Shown piece by piece: positions 20,521 to 29,972 of a stretch of 64,000 bases of DNA; the first letter of the stretch is position 1; each line of letters begins with the position of its first letter. Under the pieces are notes generated by a model. The model made no database searches. It was not told the DNA's origin and saw nothing but the letters and a program-made list of their open reading frames with translations. Source of the DNA: Thioalkalivibrio thiocyanoxidans ARh2. GTDB taxonomy: Bacteria > Pseudomonadota > Gammaproteobacteria > Ectothiorhodospirales > Ectothiorhodospiraceae. The stretch is from assembly GCF_000385215.1 (NCBI RefSeq), contig NZ_ARQK01000054.1:1-64000 (forward strand), in the 5' to 3' direction. A program made the position numbers and the translations under genes.

Positions 20521-21564
20521 ATGGAATCACGCCTGGTTGATATGCAGAGTCAGTCGGAGGAGACCCGGGTGGAGGTCAGCCTGCGTCCCAGGCGGCTGGA
20601 CGACTACACCGGGCAGCCCCGGGTGGTCGAGCAACTGGGCCTGTTCATCGAGGCGGCGCGCGGACGCGGGGAGGCCCTGGACCATACGCTGGTGGCCGGC
20701 CCCCCGGGGCTGGGCAAGACGACCCTGGCCCATATCGTGGCGAACGAGCTCGGGGTCGGGCTGCGCCAGACCTCGGGTCCGGTGCTGGAACGCGCCGGCG
20801 ACCTGGCCGCGATCCTGACCGCGCTGGAGCCCCAGGACGTCCTGTTCGTTGACGAGATTCATCGCCTGCCGACCGTGGTCGAGGAGATCCTCTATCCGGC
20901 GCTGGAGGACGGGCAGCTCGACATCGTCATAGGCGAGGGGCCGGCGGCGCGTTCGATTAAGGTGGACTTGCCCCCGTTCACACTCGTGGGCGCGACCACC
21001 CGTGCCGGCCTGCTTTCGGCGCCGTTGCGTGACCGGTTCGGCATCGTTCAGCGCCTCGATCATTACACTGTCACGGACCTCGCCCATATTGTCGGTCGCG
21101 CTGCCGGCTTGCTGGGCGTGGGGATCGAGCCTGACGGGGCGGCGGAGATTGCGCGTCGCGGGCGAGGCACGCCGCGTCTGGCCAATCGCCTGTTGCGGCG
21201 GGTTCGCGACTATGCCCAGGTCCGTGCCTCCGGGGTGATTACGTCCGAGGTCGCGGCCCAGGCGCTGGACTTGCTGGCGATCGATGCCTCGGGCCTGGAT
21301 GCCCAGGACCGCCGGTTGCTGGAGGTGCTGGTCGAGAAATTCGACGGCGGGCCGGTCGGGGTGGAGAGCCTGGCCACGGCGCTGAACGAGGATCGCGGCA
21401 CACTGGAGGATGTGGTCGAGCCGTTTCTGATTCAGCAGGGTTATCTCCAGCGCACGCCGCGCGGGCGTCAGGCCACACGGCGGACGCTGGCGATGTTCGG
21501 CCTGGCGGCGATGGAACCGGATCTCCTTGCGCCGGTCGACAGCCAGGGCGGAGGCCGCCTGTGA
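20521..21564 (+). CDS. ruvB: Holliday junction branch migration ATPase RuvB
   Basis: 347 residues. It has the N-terminal [12 protein letters not shown], Walker [12 protein letters not shown], Walker B VDEIHRLP, sensor [18 protein letters not shown] and a C-terminal winged helix ending [13 protein letters not shown]. The hexameric RuvB motor drives branch migration with RuvA, and RuvC cuts. Neither ruvA nor ruvC is next to it, unlike the usual ruvCAB order; acyP is upstream instead. The ybgC start overlaps the ruvB stop (GTGA), so ruvB leads into the ybgC-tol genes. Confidence 0.97.
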   Translation: MESRLVDMQSQSEETRVEVSLRPRRLDDYTGQPRVVEQLGLFIEAARGRGEALDHTLVAGPPGLGKTTLAHIVANELGVGLRQTSGPVLERAGDLAAILTALEPQDVLFVDEIHRLPTVVEEILYPALEDGQLDIVIGEGPAARSIKVDLPPFTLVGATTRAGLLSAPLRDRFGIVQRLDHYTVTDLAHIVGRAAGLLGVGIEPDGAAEIARRGRGTPRLANRLLRRVRDYAQVRASGVITSEVAAQALDLLAIDASGLDAQDRRLLEVLVEKFDGGPVGVESLATALNEDRGTLEDVVEPFLIQQGYLQRTPRGRQATRRTLAMFGLAAMEPDLLAPVDSQGGGRL

Positions 21565-22013
21565 CGGGTGGTGAGGCCCCGTTCGAGTGGGCTGTGCGGG
21601 TGTACTACGAAGATACCGACGCCGGTGGCGTGGTCTATCACGCGAATTACCTGAAATTCATGGAGCGTGCACGCACCGAGTGGCTGCGTGCACTGGGGTT
21701 CGAGCAGGATGCGTTGCGCGAGGAATACGGGATCGTATTCGCGGTGCGGCGCTGCTGTCTGGACATGCGGCGCCCGGCACGATTCAACGAGGCCCTGACG
21801 GTCACCTGCCGGCTGCACTCGCTGCGCCGGGCGAGCCTGGAGTTCCACCAGGACGTGGAGCGCGACGGCGAAACCCTGGCCAGTGGCGAGGTGGGGATTG
21901 CCTGTGTCGAGGTGGCGCGTCAGGCGCCCGCCGCGATCCCCGGTCCGGTGCTGGAGGCCCTGCGCCAACACCATGATCATGGACCGGCTGCCCACGCGGC
22001 CGGAGCCAAGTAA
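21561..22013 (+). CDS. ybgC: YbgC acyl-CoA thioesterase, Tol-Pal associated
   Basis: 150 residues starting at GTG 21561, which overlaps the ruvB stop. Hot-dog fold with the active-site segment [19 protein letters not shown], where the Asp acts as catalyst, and [10 protein letters not shown] following. YbgC hydrolyses short or acyl-ACP-linked thioesters at the inner membrane and is always linked to tolQRAB-pal. The C-terminal 20 residues are His/Ala rich and poorly conserved. Confidence 0.93.
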   Translation: MTGGEAPFEWAVRVYYEDTDAGGVVYHANYLKFMERARTEWLRALGFEQDALREEYGIVFAVRRCCLDMRRPARFNEALTVTCRLHSLRRASLEFHQDVERDGETLASGEVGIACVEVARQAPAAIPGPVLEALRQHHDHGPAAHAAGAK

Positions 22014-22035
22014 CGCTGTAACGGGAGACGGACAA

Positions 22036-22728
22036 GTGGCAGTCGACTTTTCGATGTACCAGCTGGTGATGGAGGCGACCCTGGTGGTCCAGCTGGTGAT
22101 GGTAATTCTGGTGCTCGCCTCGGTATTCTCCTGGTTGGCCATTGTCGTCAAGGCCAGGTCCCTGAATGCGGCGCATCGCGCCTGTGACGACTTCGAGGAG
22201 CGCTTCTGGTCGGGCGCCGATCTCTCCCACCTCTATGAGGGCGTGCGACGCAAACAGGAGATGTCCGGGATGGAGCATGTGTTCTCCTCCGGCTTCAAGG
22301 AGTTCCTGCGTGCCCGGCAACACGGGCTGCCGGCGGGCGAGCCCGCGCAGCGCGCCATGCGCGTGGCGATCGCGCGCGAGATCGATGATATGGAGCGCTA
22401 CCTGCAGTTTCTCGCGACCGTGGGCTCGACCAGCCCATACATCGGTCTGTTCGGTACGGTATGGGGGATCATGCACGCCTTCCTTGGTCTTTCCGGCGTG
22501 CAGCAGGCAACACTCGCGATGGTTGCGCCCGGTATTGCCGAGGCATTGATCGCGACCGCCCTGGGTCTGTTTGCCGCGATTCCGGCCGTAATCGCCTACA
22601 ACCGCTTTGCGGGGGATGTCGATCGCGTGGCTGTACGGCTGGAGAACTTCAACGACGAGTTCGTGGCCTTGCTCAACCGGCAAACCCATGCCAGGGGTGC
22701 GGAGGCGGCCCCCGAGGCCACGGCCTGA
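22036..22728 (+). CDS. tolQ: TolQ, proton channel subunit of the Tol system
   Basis: 230 residues from GTG 22036, which has GGGAG 10 bases upstream. Three membrane helices (about 15-35, 130-155, 170-190) with the conserved TVGSTSPYIGLFGTVWGIM and APGIAEALIATALGLFAAIPAV. TolQ with TolR forms the proton-driven motor that energises TolA. An ATG at 22054 would shorten the N-terminus by 6 residues and has a weaker site. Confidence 0.95.
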   Translation: MAVDFSMYQLVMEATLVVQLVMVILVLASVFSWLAIVVKARSLNAAHRACDDFEERFWSGADLSHLYEGVRRKQEMSGMEHVFSSGFKEFLRARQHGLPAGEPAQRAMRVAIAREIDDMERYLQFLATVGSTSPYIGLFGTVWGIMHAFLGLSGVQQATLAMVAPGIAEALIATALGLFAAIPAVIAYNRFAGDVDRVAVRLENFNDEFVALLNRQTHARGAEAAPEATA

Positions 22729-22731
22729 ACC

Positions 22732-23184
22732 ATGTCCGAGTCGCGCCGCAACAGCCGCCGCCTGCGGCGGCCCATGTCCCAGATCAACGTCGTGCCGTTT
22801 ATCGACGTGATGCTGGTGCTTTTGATCATCTTCATGATCACCGCGCCCATGCTGCAGCAGGGGGTGGAGGTCGACCTGCCGGAGGCGGATGCCGAGGCCC
22901 TGGACCGGGACGAACAGGCGGCCGAGCCGCTGGTGGTGACCGTGGACGCGAGGGGGGCCATGAGCCTGAACCAGGGGCCGGTCATTGACGAGCCGCTGGC
23001 GCCGCAGGAGATGACCGAGATCGTTCGCGAGTTCCTGGCGGAGCATCCGGGGACCCAGACGTTCGTGCGTGGCGACCGTAATGTGGACTACGGGCGCGTG
23101 ATCGACGCCATGATCGCCCTGCAGCGTGCCGGCGGCGGGCGTGTCGGCCTGATCACCGAGCCACCACGCGAAAACAGCGACTGA
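22732..23184 (+). CDS. tolR: TolR
   Basis: 150 residues. One N-terminal membrane helix with the proton-carrying Asp in NVVPFIDVMLVLLIIF, then a periplasmic ExbD/TolR domain with PLVVTVDARGAMSLNQ. It sits 3 bases after tolQ. It works with TolQ in coupling the proton gradient to TolA conformational change. Confidence 0.95.
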   Translation: MSESRRNSRRLRRPMSQINVVPFIDVMLVLLIIFMITAPMLQQGVEVDLPEADAEALDRDEQAAEPLVVTVDARGAMSLNQGPVIDEPLAPQEMTEIVREFLAEHPGTQTFVRGDRNVDYGRVIDAMIALQRAGGGRVGLITEPPRENSD

Positions 23185-23194
23185 TTTCCACACC

Positions 23195-24208
23195 GTGTTT
23201 GAGCTTGCCCGCCGCCATCCTGTCAGCCTGCTTATCGTGCTCCTGTTGCACGGGGCGCTGTTTGCCGCGTTGTTGGTCAATTTCAGCCTGACGTCCCCCG
23301 CCTCCTCGCAGTCTGCGGTCGAGATCGCGGTGCAGGAGGACATCGAAGTGATCGATGCCGTCGCGGTGGACGCCGAAGCATTCGATCAGGTCGAGCACGA
23401 GCGCGAGGTTGCGCGCCAGGAAGAAGTGGCCGAGCAACTGCGTGAGGAAGAGGAGCAGCGACGCGCCGAGGAGGAAGCCCGGCGCGAAGAGGAACGCCGC
23501 CAGGCCGAGGAGCAGCGCCGCCGCGAGGAGGAAGAGCGTGCGCGGCAGCAGGCGATCGAGGAGGCCGAGCAGGCGCGGCGCGAAGCCGAAGAAGAGCGCC
23601 AGCGCGCGCAGGAAGAGGCCGAGGCCGAGCGTGAACGGATCCGCGCCGAGCGCGAGGCGGCGGAAGAGGCCCGGCGCGAGGCGGAAGAACGCCGCGAACG
23701 CGAGGAAGCGGAACAGCGCGAGCGCGAAGAGGCCGAACGCCAGGCCCGTGAGGAGCAGGAACGTCGCGAGCAGGAAGAGGCCGAGCGTCGCGAACGCGAG
23801 GAGGCCGAGCGGCGAGCCGAGCAGGAGCGCGAGCTTGAGGAGCAGCGCCGGCGCGAGGCGATGGAGCGCGAGCAGGAGCGCCTGGCGGAGGCGCGCGAAC
23901 GACGCGAGGCCGCCGAGCGCCAGGCGCAGATGGATCGCGAAGTGGATGAGTGGCGTGCCCAGGTGCAGTCGGTGGTTCAGCGGCGCTGGCGTCAGCCGTC
24001 GGGCCTTGACTCCTCGGATCGTGCCATTGTTCTCGTGCGTGTGAACGAGACCGGGCGTATCATCGACTTCGATATCGAAAGCTGTTCCGGCGACAGCCGG
24101 TTCTGCGACTCCGTGCGCCAGACCATGGACCGTCTGAGCTCGCTGCCACGCCCGCCGGATGCGAGTGCGGTGCGCGGCGGGGTGCGGATCCGGTTCGAAC
24201 CGGACTGA
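23195..24208 (+). CDS. tolA: TolA
   Basis: 337 residues, read from GTG 23195. One membrane helix (about 10-32); an extremely long Glu/Arg/Ala helical arm (about 60-255; repeated RREEEE/EAERQ patterns) that spans the periplasm; and a C-terminal domain (about 260-337) with VVQRRWRQPSG and the Cys pair around SCSGDSRFC. TolA connects the inner-membrane motor to TolB-Pal at the outer membrane during constriction. The arm is richer in Arg/Glu than the Ala/Lys arm of E. coli TolA. It ends 32 bases before tolB. Confidence 0.93.
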   Translation: MFELARRHPVSLLIVLLLHGALFAALLVNFSLTSPASSQSAVEIAVQEDIEVIDAVAVDAEAFDQVEHEREVARQEEVAEQLREEEEQRRAEEEARREEERRQAEEQRRREEEERARQQAIEEAEQARREAEEERQRAQEEAEAERERIRAEREAAEEARREAEERREREEAEQREREEAERQAREEQERREQEEAERREREEAERRAEQERELEEQRRREAMEREQERLAEARERREAAERQAQMDREVDEWRAQVQSVVQRRWRQPSGLDSSDRAIVLVRVNETGRIIDFDIESCSGDSRFCDSVRQTMDRLSSLPRPPDASAVRGGVRIRFEPD

Positions 24209-24240
24209 TTCGCGGGCCAGGCCCGCCTGACGAGGAGCTC

Positions 24241-25527
24241 ATGCGACGACTGATTCACTGGATGCTGCCGACGATGCTGTTGCTGTGGGCGGCGCAGGCC
24301 CAGGCCGTACTGGAGGTCACGGTCACCGAGGGGGTGACCGGGGCGATACCGGTGGCCGTCGCACCGTTTGCCTACGAGGGGGAAGACGCGCTCGACGAGG
24401 ACATCTCGGAGATCGTGGCCGCCAACCTCGCCCGTAGTGGATTGTTCAACGTCGAGCAGGACGGTCTGCCTTCGGCCCCGTCCGGACCGGCCGACTTTCT
24501 CGCCGAGCCCTGGGCCGATGTCGGTGTGGAGTACCTGGTCGTGGGCAATCAGCGGCGGGAGGGTGACGACCTGCTGGTGGAGTTTCACGTGTTCGACGTG
24601 CTGTCCGAGGAGCGTCTGGGCGGGTGGCGGATCCCGGTCCCCATGGATATGCTCCGGCGGGGCGCGCATCGGATCTCCGATATCGTCTACGAGCAGATCA
24701 CCGGCGACCCGGGCGCATTCAGTGCGCGCATCGCGTTTGTCAGCGTCGAACGCAACGGAGACGATCGTCGCTTTGCCCTTGAGGTCGCGGATTCCGATGG
24801 TGCCAACCCGAGCACCCTGTTTCGCTCGTCGAAGCCGATCATGTCGCCGAACTGGTCGCCGGACGGGCGCGAACTGGTGTACGTCTCGTTCGAGAATCGC
24901 CGTTCCGAGGTCTATCGCCAGAATGTCGAAACCGGCAGCCGCGAGCGGGTGGCAAGCTTCACCGGCATCAACAGTGCACCGGCATGGTCACCGGATGGCC
25001 GCTACCTTGCGTTGAGCCTGTCGCGCGATGGTGCGCCGAATATCTACTTGATGGAGCTGGAAACGGGCGAGATGCAGCAGATGACGCAGTCCAGCTCGAT
25101 CGAGACGGAGCCGGTCTGGTCGCCGGATGGCGAGACCCTGTACTTCACCTCCGACCGTGCGGGGGCTCCACAGATCTATGCACTGCCGCGCGAGGGTGGA
25201 AGTCCTCGGCGTCTGACCTTCGAGAGTGGCTATGCGGCTGCCGCGACCGTCTCGCCGGACGGGCGCTATATCGTGTATGTGCACGGTGGCGATGGCGGAT
25301 TTCAGCTGGCACGTCTCGATTTGAACGACCGTCGTGTGACCCGTATCACGGATGGGCGGGATGCGGAATCGCCGAGCTTTGCGCCGAATGGCAGCATGAT
25401 TATCTATGCCATGACAGATGGCGGGCGCGGCGTACTCGGCTCGGTGAGCCAGGATGGACAGGTCCATCAGCGTCTTGCCGCCAGGGAGGGCGAGGTTCGC
25501 GAACCCGCCTGGTCACCCCTGAACTGA
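24241..25527 (+). CDS. tolB: TolB periplasmic beta-propeller
   Basis: 428 residues with a signal peptide (1-22, ending AQAQA). The N-terminal domain (about 25-160) is followed by a six-bladed propeller with repeated W/VSPDG motifs (NWSPDGRELVYVSF, AWSPDGRYLALS, VWSPDGETLYFTS and so on). It binds Pal and competes with Pal's peptidoglycan binding. AGGAG lies just before the ATG. Confidence 0.96.
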   Translation: MRRLIHWMLPTMLLLWAAQAQAVLEVTVTEGVTGAIPVAVAPFAYEGEDALDEDISEIVAANLARSGLFNVEQDGLPSAPSGPADFLAEPWADVGVEYLVVGNQRREGDDLLVEFHVFDVLSEERLGGWRIPVPMDMLRRGAHRISDIVYEQITGDPGAFSARIAFVSVERNGDDRRFALEVADSDGANPSTLFRSSKPIMSPNWSPDGRELVYVSFENRRSEVYRQNVETGSRERVASFTGINSAPAWSPDGRYLALSLSRDGAPNIYLMELETGEMQQMTQSSSIETEPVWSPDGETLYFTSDRAGAPQIYALPREGGSPRRLTFESGYAAAATVSPDGRYIVYVHGGDGGFQLARLDLNDRRVTRITDGRDAESPSFAPNGSMIIYAMTDGGRGVLGSVSQDGQVHQRLAAREGEVREPAWSPLN

Positions 25528-25567
25528 CCTTTATCGACAACTTCAGCATTTCGAGGAAAATGACGTG

Positions 25568-26134
25568 ATGAGCACGATCTTTCGTTGGGTTTTTGTGGCC
25601 ATGGTCATTGGGGCGCTTTCGGCGTGTGCGACACCGACACGTGATGCCGAGGACGCCGAGCGCGAGGCCGAACGGGCCGCGGCCGAGGAGGCGGAACGTG
25701 AACGCGCCGAGCGCGAGGCCCGCGAGGCCGAGGCCCGCGCGCTGGGGCGTGACCGGCAGTTCGATGCCGACGCGCTGGACGATCCGGACAGCCCGCTGGC
25801 CGAGCGCCTGGTCTATTTTGAATTCGACCGGGACGAGGTGCAGTCGCAGTACGTGGACATGCTCGAGGCACATGCGGCCTATCTGGCGCAGAACTCCGGC
25901 GCCAGCCTGCGGCTGGAAGGGCATACCGACGAGCGCGGTACCCGCGAGTACAACCTGGGCCTGGGCGAACGCCGGGCGCAGTCGGTGCGTCGTATCCTGA
26001 CCCTGAACGGTGCCTCGGATGACCAGGTCGAGGTCATCAGTTATGGTGAAGAGATGCCGGTCGCCTTTGAGCAGAACGAGGAGGCCTGGGCCAAGAATCG
26101 CCGGGTCGAACTGGTCTACGAATCCCGGCGCTAG
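25568..26134 (+). CDS. pal: Pal, peptidoglycan-associated lipoprotein
   Basis: 188 residues from ATG 25568 (the preceding GTG at 25565 would add one residue). A lipoprotein signal ends at the lipobox LSAC near residue 20. A charged Ala/Glu/Arg helical spacer (about 25-62) is unusually long, and the OmpA-like domain (about 75-188) has FEFDRDEV, the peptidoglycan-binding EGHTDERGTREYN and GERRAQSVR. It anchors the outer membrane to the wall. The spacer resembles the TolA arm in composition. Confidence 0.95.
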   Translation: MSTIFRWVFVAMVIGALSACATPTRDAEDAEREAERAAAEEAERERAEREAREAEARALGRDRQFDADALDDPDSPLAERLVYFEFDRDEVQSQYVDMLEAHAAYLAQNSGASLRLEGHTDERGTREYNLGLGERRAQSVRRILTLNGASDDQVEVISYGEEMPVAFEQNEEAWAKNRRVELVYESRR

Positions 26135-26152
26135 TTACGACGGGAGGCCGCC

Positions 26153-27043
26153 ATGCGGCGTTTGACAGGCAGCAGTAGCCGAAATGCCCCCTCGGGGGCA
26201 TTTCATTTTCAAGCCCGGGGCGCGGCGGTCGGCGCATCGCACGCTCGGGCCGCCCCTCTGAGGGGGGCTCTGTTTCCGCGGGTAGGCGTGGCGGTTGCCG
26301 CCGGCGTGCTCGTCCTGACGTCGTGGGGGCCGCTCGCCAGCACCGCAGTTGCCCAGGACGAGGTGTACGCAACCCAGTCGCAGATCCGCGAACTTTCCCA
26401 GCGTCTGGATCGCATCGAGCGAATGCTGGACTCCAGTGCCATGCAGGAGCTCCTGCGGGGCGCTGAATCCATGAACCGGGAGATCCGCGAGCTGCGCGGC
26501 GAGGCGGAGACGCTGCGACACGAGGTGGAACGTCTTGGCGCCCGCCAGCGCGACCAGTTCCGCAATCTGGACGAGCGTGTTGCCGCGTTCGAGACCGGCG
26601 AGGCCTTGCCCGCGGATACCGCCGCCCCGACCGAAGAGGTGATCGAATTCGACCTCCCGGAAGCGGACGAGCAGGCGGCCTACCAAGAGGCCTTCGACCA
26701 GTTGATGGCGGGTGACTACAGCGCCGCAATGAGCAGCCTCGAGCGATTTATCGAGGACTACCCCGACAGCGACTATTCGGCCAATGCGTGGTACTGGCTG
26801 GCCGAGGCCAAGTACGCCAGTGGCGATTTCGAGGCGGCTCTGGAGGACTTCGAGCGCCTGCGCGAAGACTATCCGGACAGCGACAAGTCCGGGGACGCGT
26901 TGCTCAAGATTGGCTATGCCCACTACGAGCTGGGCAATGAAGACGAAGCGCGCGAGGCCCTTGAGGCGGTGCGCGCCGACTACGGCGGCACGACGCTGGA
27001 CCGTCTGGCACGCGAGCGTCTGCGCCGGCTCGACGGGCAATGA
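26153..27043 (+). CDS. cpoB: CpoB/YbgF cell division coordinator
   Basis: 296 residues. A hydrophobic signal segment lies at about 42-66, followed by a coiled coil (about 70-145) for trimerisation, then tetratricopeptide repeats (about 180-290: YQEAFDQLMAGDYSAAM, WYWLAEAKYASGDFEAA, LLKIGYAHYELGNEDEA). CpoB links PBP1B activity to Tol. The start is uncertain: ATG 26153 has GGGAGG 6 bases before it, but it gives an odd 40-residue N-terminal extension that crosses a terminator-like hairpin (26181-26204). A start nearer the hydrophobic segment, for example GTG 26288, is also possible. The stop overlaps queE by 4 bases. Confidence 0.88.
   Translation: MRRLTGSSSRNAPSGAFHFQARGAAVGASHARAAPLRGALFPRVGVAVAAGVLVLTSWGPLASTAVAQDEVYATQSQIRELSQRLDRIERMLDSSAMQELLRGAESMNREIRELRGEAETLRHEVERLGARQRDQFRNLDERVAAFETGEALPADTAAPTEEVIEFDLPEADEQAAYQEAFDQLMAGDYSAAMSSLERFIEDYPDSDYSANAWYWLAEAKYASGDFEAALEDFERLREDYPDSDKSGDALLKIGYAHYELGNEDEAREALEAVRADYGGTTLDRLARERLRRLDGQ
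26181..26210 (+). terminator. terminator-like hairpin between pal and cpoB
   Basis: An 11-bp perfect stem GAAATGCCCCC (26181-26191) with GGGGGCATTTC (26194-26204), two-base loop TC, then ATTTTC. It lies downstream of pal but within the frame taken for the cpoB N-terminus, so either it attenuates pal-to-cpoB read-through or cpoB starts after it. Confidence 0.55.
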
Positions 27044-27738
27044 CCGAGATCCCCGTGCGCGCGGCGCGCACGCCGACCGCGGGCGATTCGGTCAGCCCGG
27101 CCCGGGTCCGTATCACCGAGATGTTCGTCTCGCTGCAGGGCGAGGCGGTGGATGCCGGCTGGCCGACCGCTTTCGTGCGGCTGACCGGGTGTCCGCTACG
27201 TTGCCGCTGGTGCGACAGCGCCTACGCATTCGAGGGGGGCGAGGCGCGCACCCTGGACTCGATTCTCGCGTGGGTGGCCCGGGCGGGCGTGCGCCATGTC
27301 TGTGTCACGGGCGGGGAGCCGCTGGCCCAGCCCGGTTGTCGCGACCTGCTGGTGCGGCTTTGCGACGCAGGCTATCGGGTGTCGCTGGAAACCAGCGGTG
27401 CACTCGACATTGGCGGGCTCGATTCGCGTGTCTCGGTCGTGATGGACTGGAAGGCCCCGGGGTCCGACGAGCAGCACCGCAACCTCGAGGCCAATATCTC
27501 TCACCTCGCGGCCGGCGATCAGTTGAAGTTCGTACTCGCCAACCGGGCGGATTTCGACTGGGCCCGCGCCGAACTCGACCGCCTGGACCTTGCACCCGGG
27601 GTCGAGGTCCTGTTCTCGCCGGTCTTCGGGGAGCTCGCCCCGCGCGAGCTGGCCGACTGGATCGTGGCCGATCGGCTGCCCGTGCGCTTTCAGCTTCAGC
27701 TCCACAAGCTCCTGTGGGGCGATCAGCCCGGACGCTAG
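27040..27738 (+). CDS. queE: 7-carboxy-7-deazaguanine synthase
   Basis: 232 residues. The radical SAM cluster motif is RLTGCPLRCRWCDS (Cys-x3-Cys-x2-Cys), preceded by the family's FVSLQGEAVDAGWPTAFVR. VTGGEPLAQ follows, and the C-terminal LQLHKLLWG is characteristic. QueE converts CPH4 to CDG in the preQ0/queuosine pathway. It overlaps cpoB by 4 bases and precedes queC by 3 bases. The N-terminus is about 20 residues longer than usual, Ala/Arg rich. Confidence 0.95.
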   Translation: MTEIPVRAARTPTAGDSVSPARVRITEMFVSLQGEAVDAGWPTAFVRLTGCPLRCRWCDSAYAFEGGEARTLDSILAWVARAGVRHVCVTGGEPLAQPGCRDLLVRLCDAGYRVSLETSGALDIGGLDSRVSVVMDWKAPGSDEQHRNLEANISHLAAGDQLKFVLANRADFDWARAELDRLDLAPGVEVLFSPVFGELAPRELADWIVADRLPVRFQLQLHKLLWGDQPGR

Positions 27739-27741
27739 TCG

Positions 27742-28425
27742 ATGACGCAACCGGAACAGGCGGTGGTCCTGCTCTCGGGCGGGCTGGATTCGGCGACCTG
27801 CCTGGCGATGGCGCGCGCGGATGGGCTCGATTGCCACGCCCTGTCCATCGACTATGGCCAGCGCCATCGCACCGAGCTCGAGGCCGCTCGCCGCGTGGCC
27901 GCCTCCCAGGGCGTGCAGGACCACCGCGTGGTCCGGGTCGATCTGACCGCGATCGGCGGCTCTGCGCTGACCGATGACGCCATTGCCGTGCCGACCGAGG
28001 AGAGCGAGGGCATCCCGGTCACCTATGTGCCTGCCCGCAACACGGTGTTTCTGTCGCTGGCGCTGGGGTTTGCCGAGACCCTCGGCGCGCGCCTGCTCTA
28101 TGTCGGCGCGAATGCCGTCGACTATTCCGGGTACCCGGACTGTCGCCCGGCCTTTATCGACGCTTTCCGGAGTCTTGCTCAGGTCGCTACCCGTGCCGGG
28201 ATCGAAGGCGTACGCTGGGAAGTGCGTGCACCCTTGATGCACATGAGCAAGGCCGAGATCATCCGCGCCGGGACGGCACTCGACGTCGATTACGCCCAGA
28301 CCGTGAGTTGCTATCAGGCGGATATCGAGGGGCGGGCCTGTGGGCACTGTGACAGCTGCCGTATCCGTCGCGAGGGCTTTGCGGCGGCCGGGGTCCCCGA
28401 CCCGACCCCGTATGTGAACGGTTGA
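27742..28425 (+). CDS. queC: 7-cyano-7-deazaguanine synthase
   Basis: 227 residues. N-terminal PP-loop [17 protein letters not shown], the [17 protein letters not shown] block, and a C-terminal zinc site ([17 protein letters not shown]). It makes preQ0 from CDG with ATP and ammonia. With queE it forms the end of the tol-pal-cpoB-queE-queC run that is common in gammaproteobacteria. Confidence 0.95.
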   Translation: MTQPEQAVVLLSGGLDSATCLAMARADGLDCHALSIDYGQRHRTELEAARRVAASQGVQDHRVVRVDLTAIGGSALTDDAIAVPTEESEGIPVTYVPARNTVFLSLALGFAETLGARLLYVGANAVDYSGYPDCRPAFIDAFRSLAQVATRAGIEGVRWEVRAPLMHMSKAEIIRAGTALDVDYAQTVSCYQADIEGRACGHCDSCRIRREGFAAAGVPDPTPYVNG

Positions 28426-28562
28426 CGCCCCGGGTATTGCGGCCCTCATGTGGCCCTGACGCTGGAATGAATGAGGGCTCGATCTCGTCTAGCGTCCGAT
28501 GTATGCTGCGCACCCCATGGGTGCAGGCGTGCCCGAAAACCGATCAGTGAGAGGATACGTTG

Positions 28563-29834
28563 ATGGAATTCTCCAGCTTTTCAACCGCCGCCATGATGTT
28601 CCTGGGCGGGACGTTCGTCCTCGCCTTCATCATGGGTGCGGTCGCGAACAAGACCAACTTCTGCACCATGGGCGCCGTCTCCGACTGGGTGAACATGGGC
28701 GATACCGGGCGCATGCGCTCCTGGCTGCTGGCGATTGCCGTGGCCATGCTGGGTGTGGCGGTGCTCGAATTCTTCGGAGTGCTGAGCGCCGAGGGCTCCT
28801 TCCCTCCCTACCGTGCTGAAGGCTTCAACTGGCTGGGACATGTCCTGGGTGGTTTCCTCTTCGGGATCGGCATGACCTATGCGTCCGGTTGCGGTAACAA
28901 GACGCTGGTGCGCGTCGGTGGCGGCAACATCAAGTCGGTGATGGTGATGATCATCATCGGTGTGATCGCCTTCTGGCTGACCAGCCGCGCCACCGTGTTC
29001 GGCACCGGCCAGACCCTGTTCCAGTTGCTGTTCGGCTGGATGGACGCGGTGGCGATCCAGATGGAAGGTGGTCAGGATCTCGGCTCCATCATCGCTGGCG
29101 AGAATGCCATGGGCGCACGCCTGGTGATGGGCCTTGTGATCGGCGTGCTGCTGCTGGCGCTGATCTTCAAGGCCGCCGACTTCCGCAAGAGCTTCGACAA
29201 CATCCTGGGTGGCCTCGTGGTCGGCCTGGTGGTGATCGGTGCCTGGTGGCTGACCAGCAACATCCAGATCGACGATGGCATGGGTGGCGTGTACACCGCC
29301 CAGGAATACATCCAGGAATGGGACTTCGTCGCGGATGCCGATGACGGTGAGCGTCCGGCCCTGTCCGGCCCCTGGGCCAACCAGTCGTTCACCTTCATCA
29401 ACCCGATGGGCCAGAGCGTGGGCTACGTGTCCGGTGGCTTTGACCGTACTCTGCTGTTCTTCGGCGTGATGGCGCTGGCCGGCGTGATCCTGGGTTCGTT
29501 CTTCTGGGCCCTGGTCTCGCGCAGCTTCCGCATCGAGTGGTTCTCGTCCTTCCGTGACTTCTTCAACCACTTCATCGGCGGCATTCTGATGGGTGTCGGC
29601 GGCATCCTGGCACTGGGTTGCACCATCGGTCAGGCGGTCACGGGCGTTTCCACGCTGGCGCTGGGTGGCTTCTTCACCTTCGCCTTCATCGTGTTCGGTT
29701 CCGCGCTGACCATGAAGATCCAGTACTACAAGATGGTCTACGAGGACGAGGCGACCTTCGGCAAGGCCCTGGTCACCTCGCTGGTGGACATGAAGCTGCT
29801 GCCGGGTGGCCTGCGCAGGCTCGAAGCCATCTGA
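28563..29834 (+). CDS. YeeE/YedE thiosulfate transporter-like membrane protein
   Basis: 423 residues with about ten membrane helices in two halves. Three conserved cysteines lie in motifs typical of the YeeE/TsuA family: NFCTMGAVSDW (Cys34), YASGCGNKTLVR (Cys110) and LGCTIGQAVTG (Cys353). TsuA proteins relay thiosulfate through such cysteines by hydrogen bonding, so uptake of thiosulfate or a related sulfur compound is the likely role; this is inferred from family. A periplasmic acidic loop (about 235-285) is unusually long. The start at 28563 follows GAGAGGA; TTG 28560 is possible. It stands alone, closed by a hairpin. Confidence 0.85.
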   Translation: MEFSSFSTAAMMFLGGTFVLAFIMGAVANKTNFCTMGAVSDWVNMGDTGRMRSWLLAIAVAMLGVAVLEFFGVLSAEGSFPPYRAEGFNWLGHVLGGFLFGIGMTYASGCGNKTLVRVGGGNIKSVMVMIIIGVIAFWLTSRATVFGTGQTLFQLLFGWMDAVAIQMEGGQDLGSIIAGENAMGARLVMGLVIGVLLLALIFKAADFRKSFDNILGGLVVGLVVIGAWWLTSNIQIDDGMGGVYTAQEYIQEWDFVADADDGERPALSGPWANQSFTFINPMGQSVGYVSGGFDRTLLFFGVMALAGVILGSFFWALVSRSFRIEWFSSFRDFFNHFIGGILMGVGGILALGCTIGQAVTGVSTLALGGFFTFAFIVFGSALTMKIQYYKMVYEDEATFGKALVTSLVDMKLLPGGLRRLEAI

Positions 29835-29841
29835 TCGTCGA

Positions 29842-29872
29842 CCGCCGGGGAGCCTTGCGTTTTCCCCGGCGG
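29842..29872 (+). terminator. GC-rich hairpin after the transporter gene
   Basis: Stem CCGCCGGGG (29842-29850) with CCCCGGCGG (29864-29872). No T tract follows, so termination would be weak or factor dependent. Confidence 0.5.
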
Positions 29873-29972
29873 GCCGTAAACTACGCGGCGCGGTGATCGA
29901 GGAGCGACTTCGGTCACCACACGACACCAGGCCAGTGGGCCCCTGCGGGGGTGTCATGCGGGCCGCAGATAC

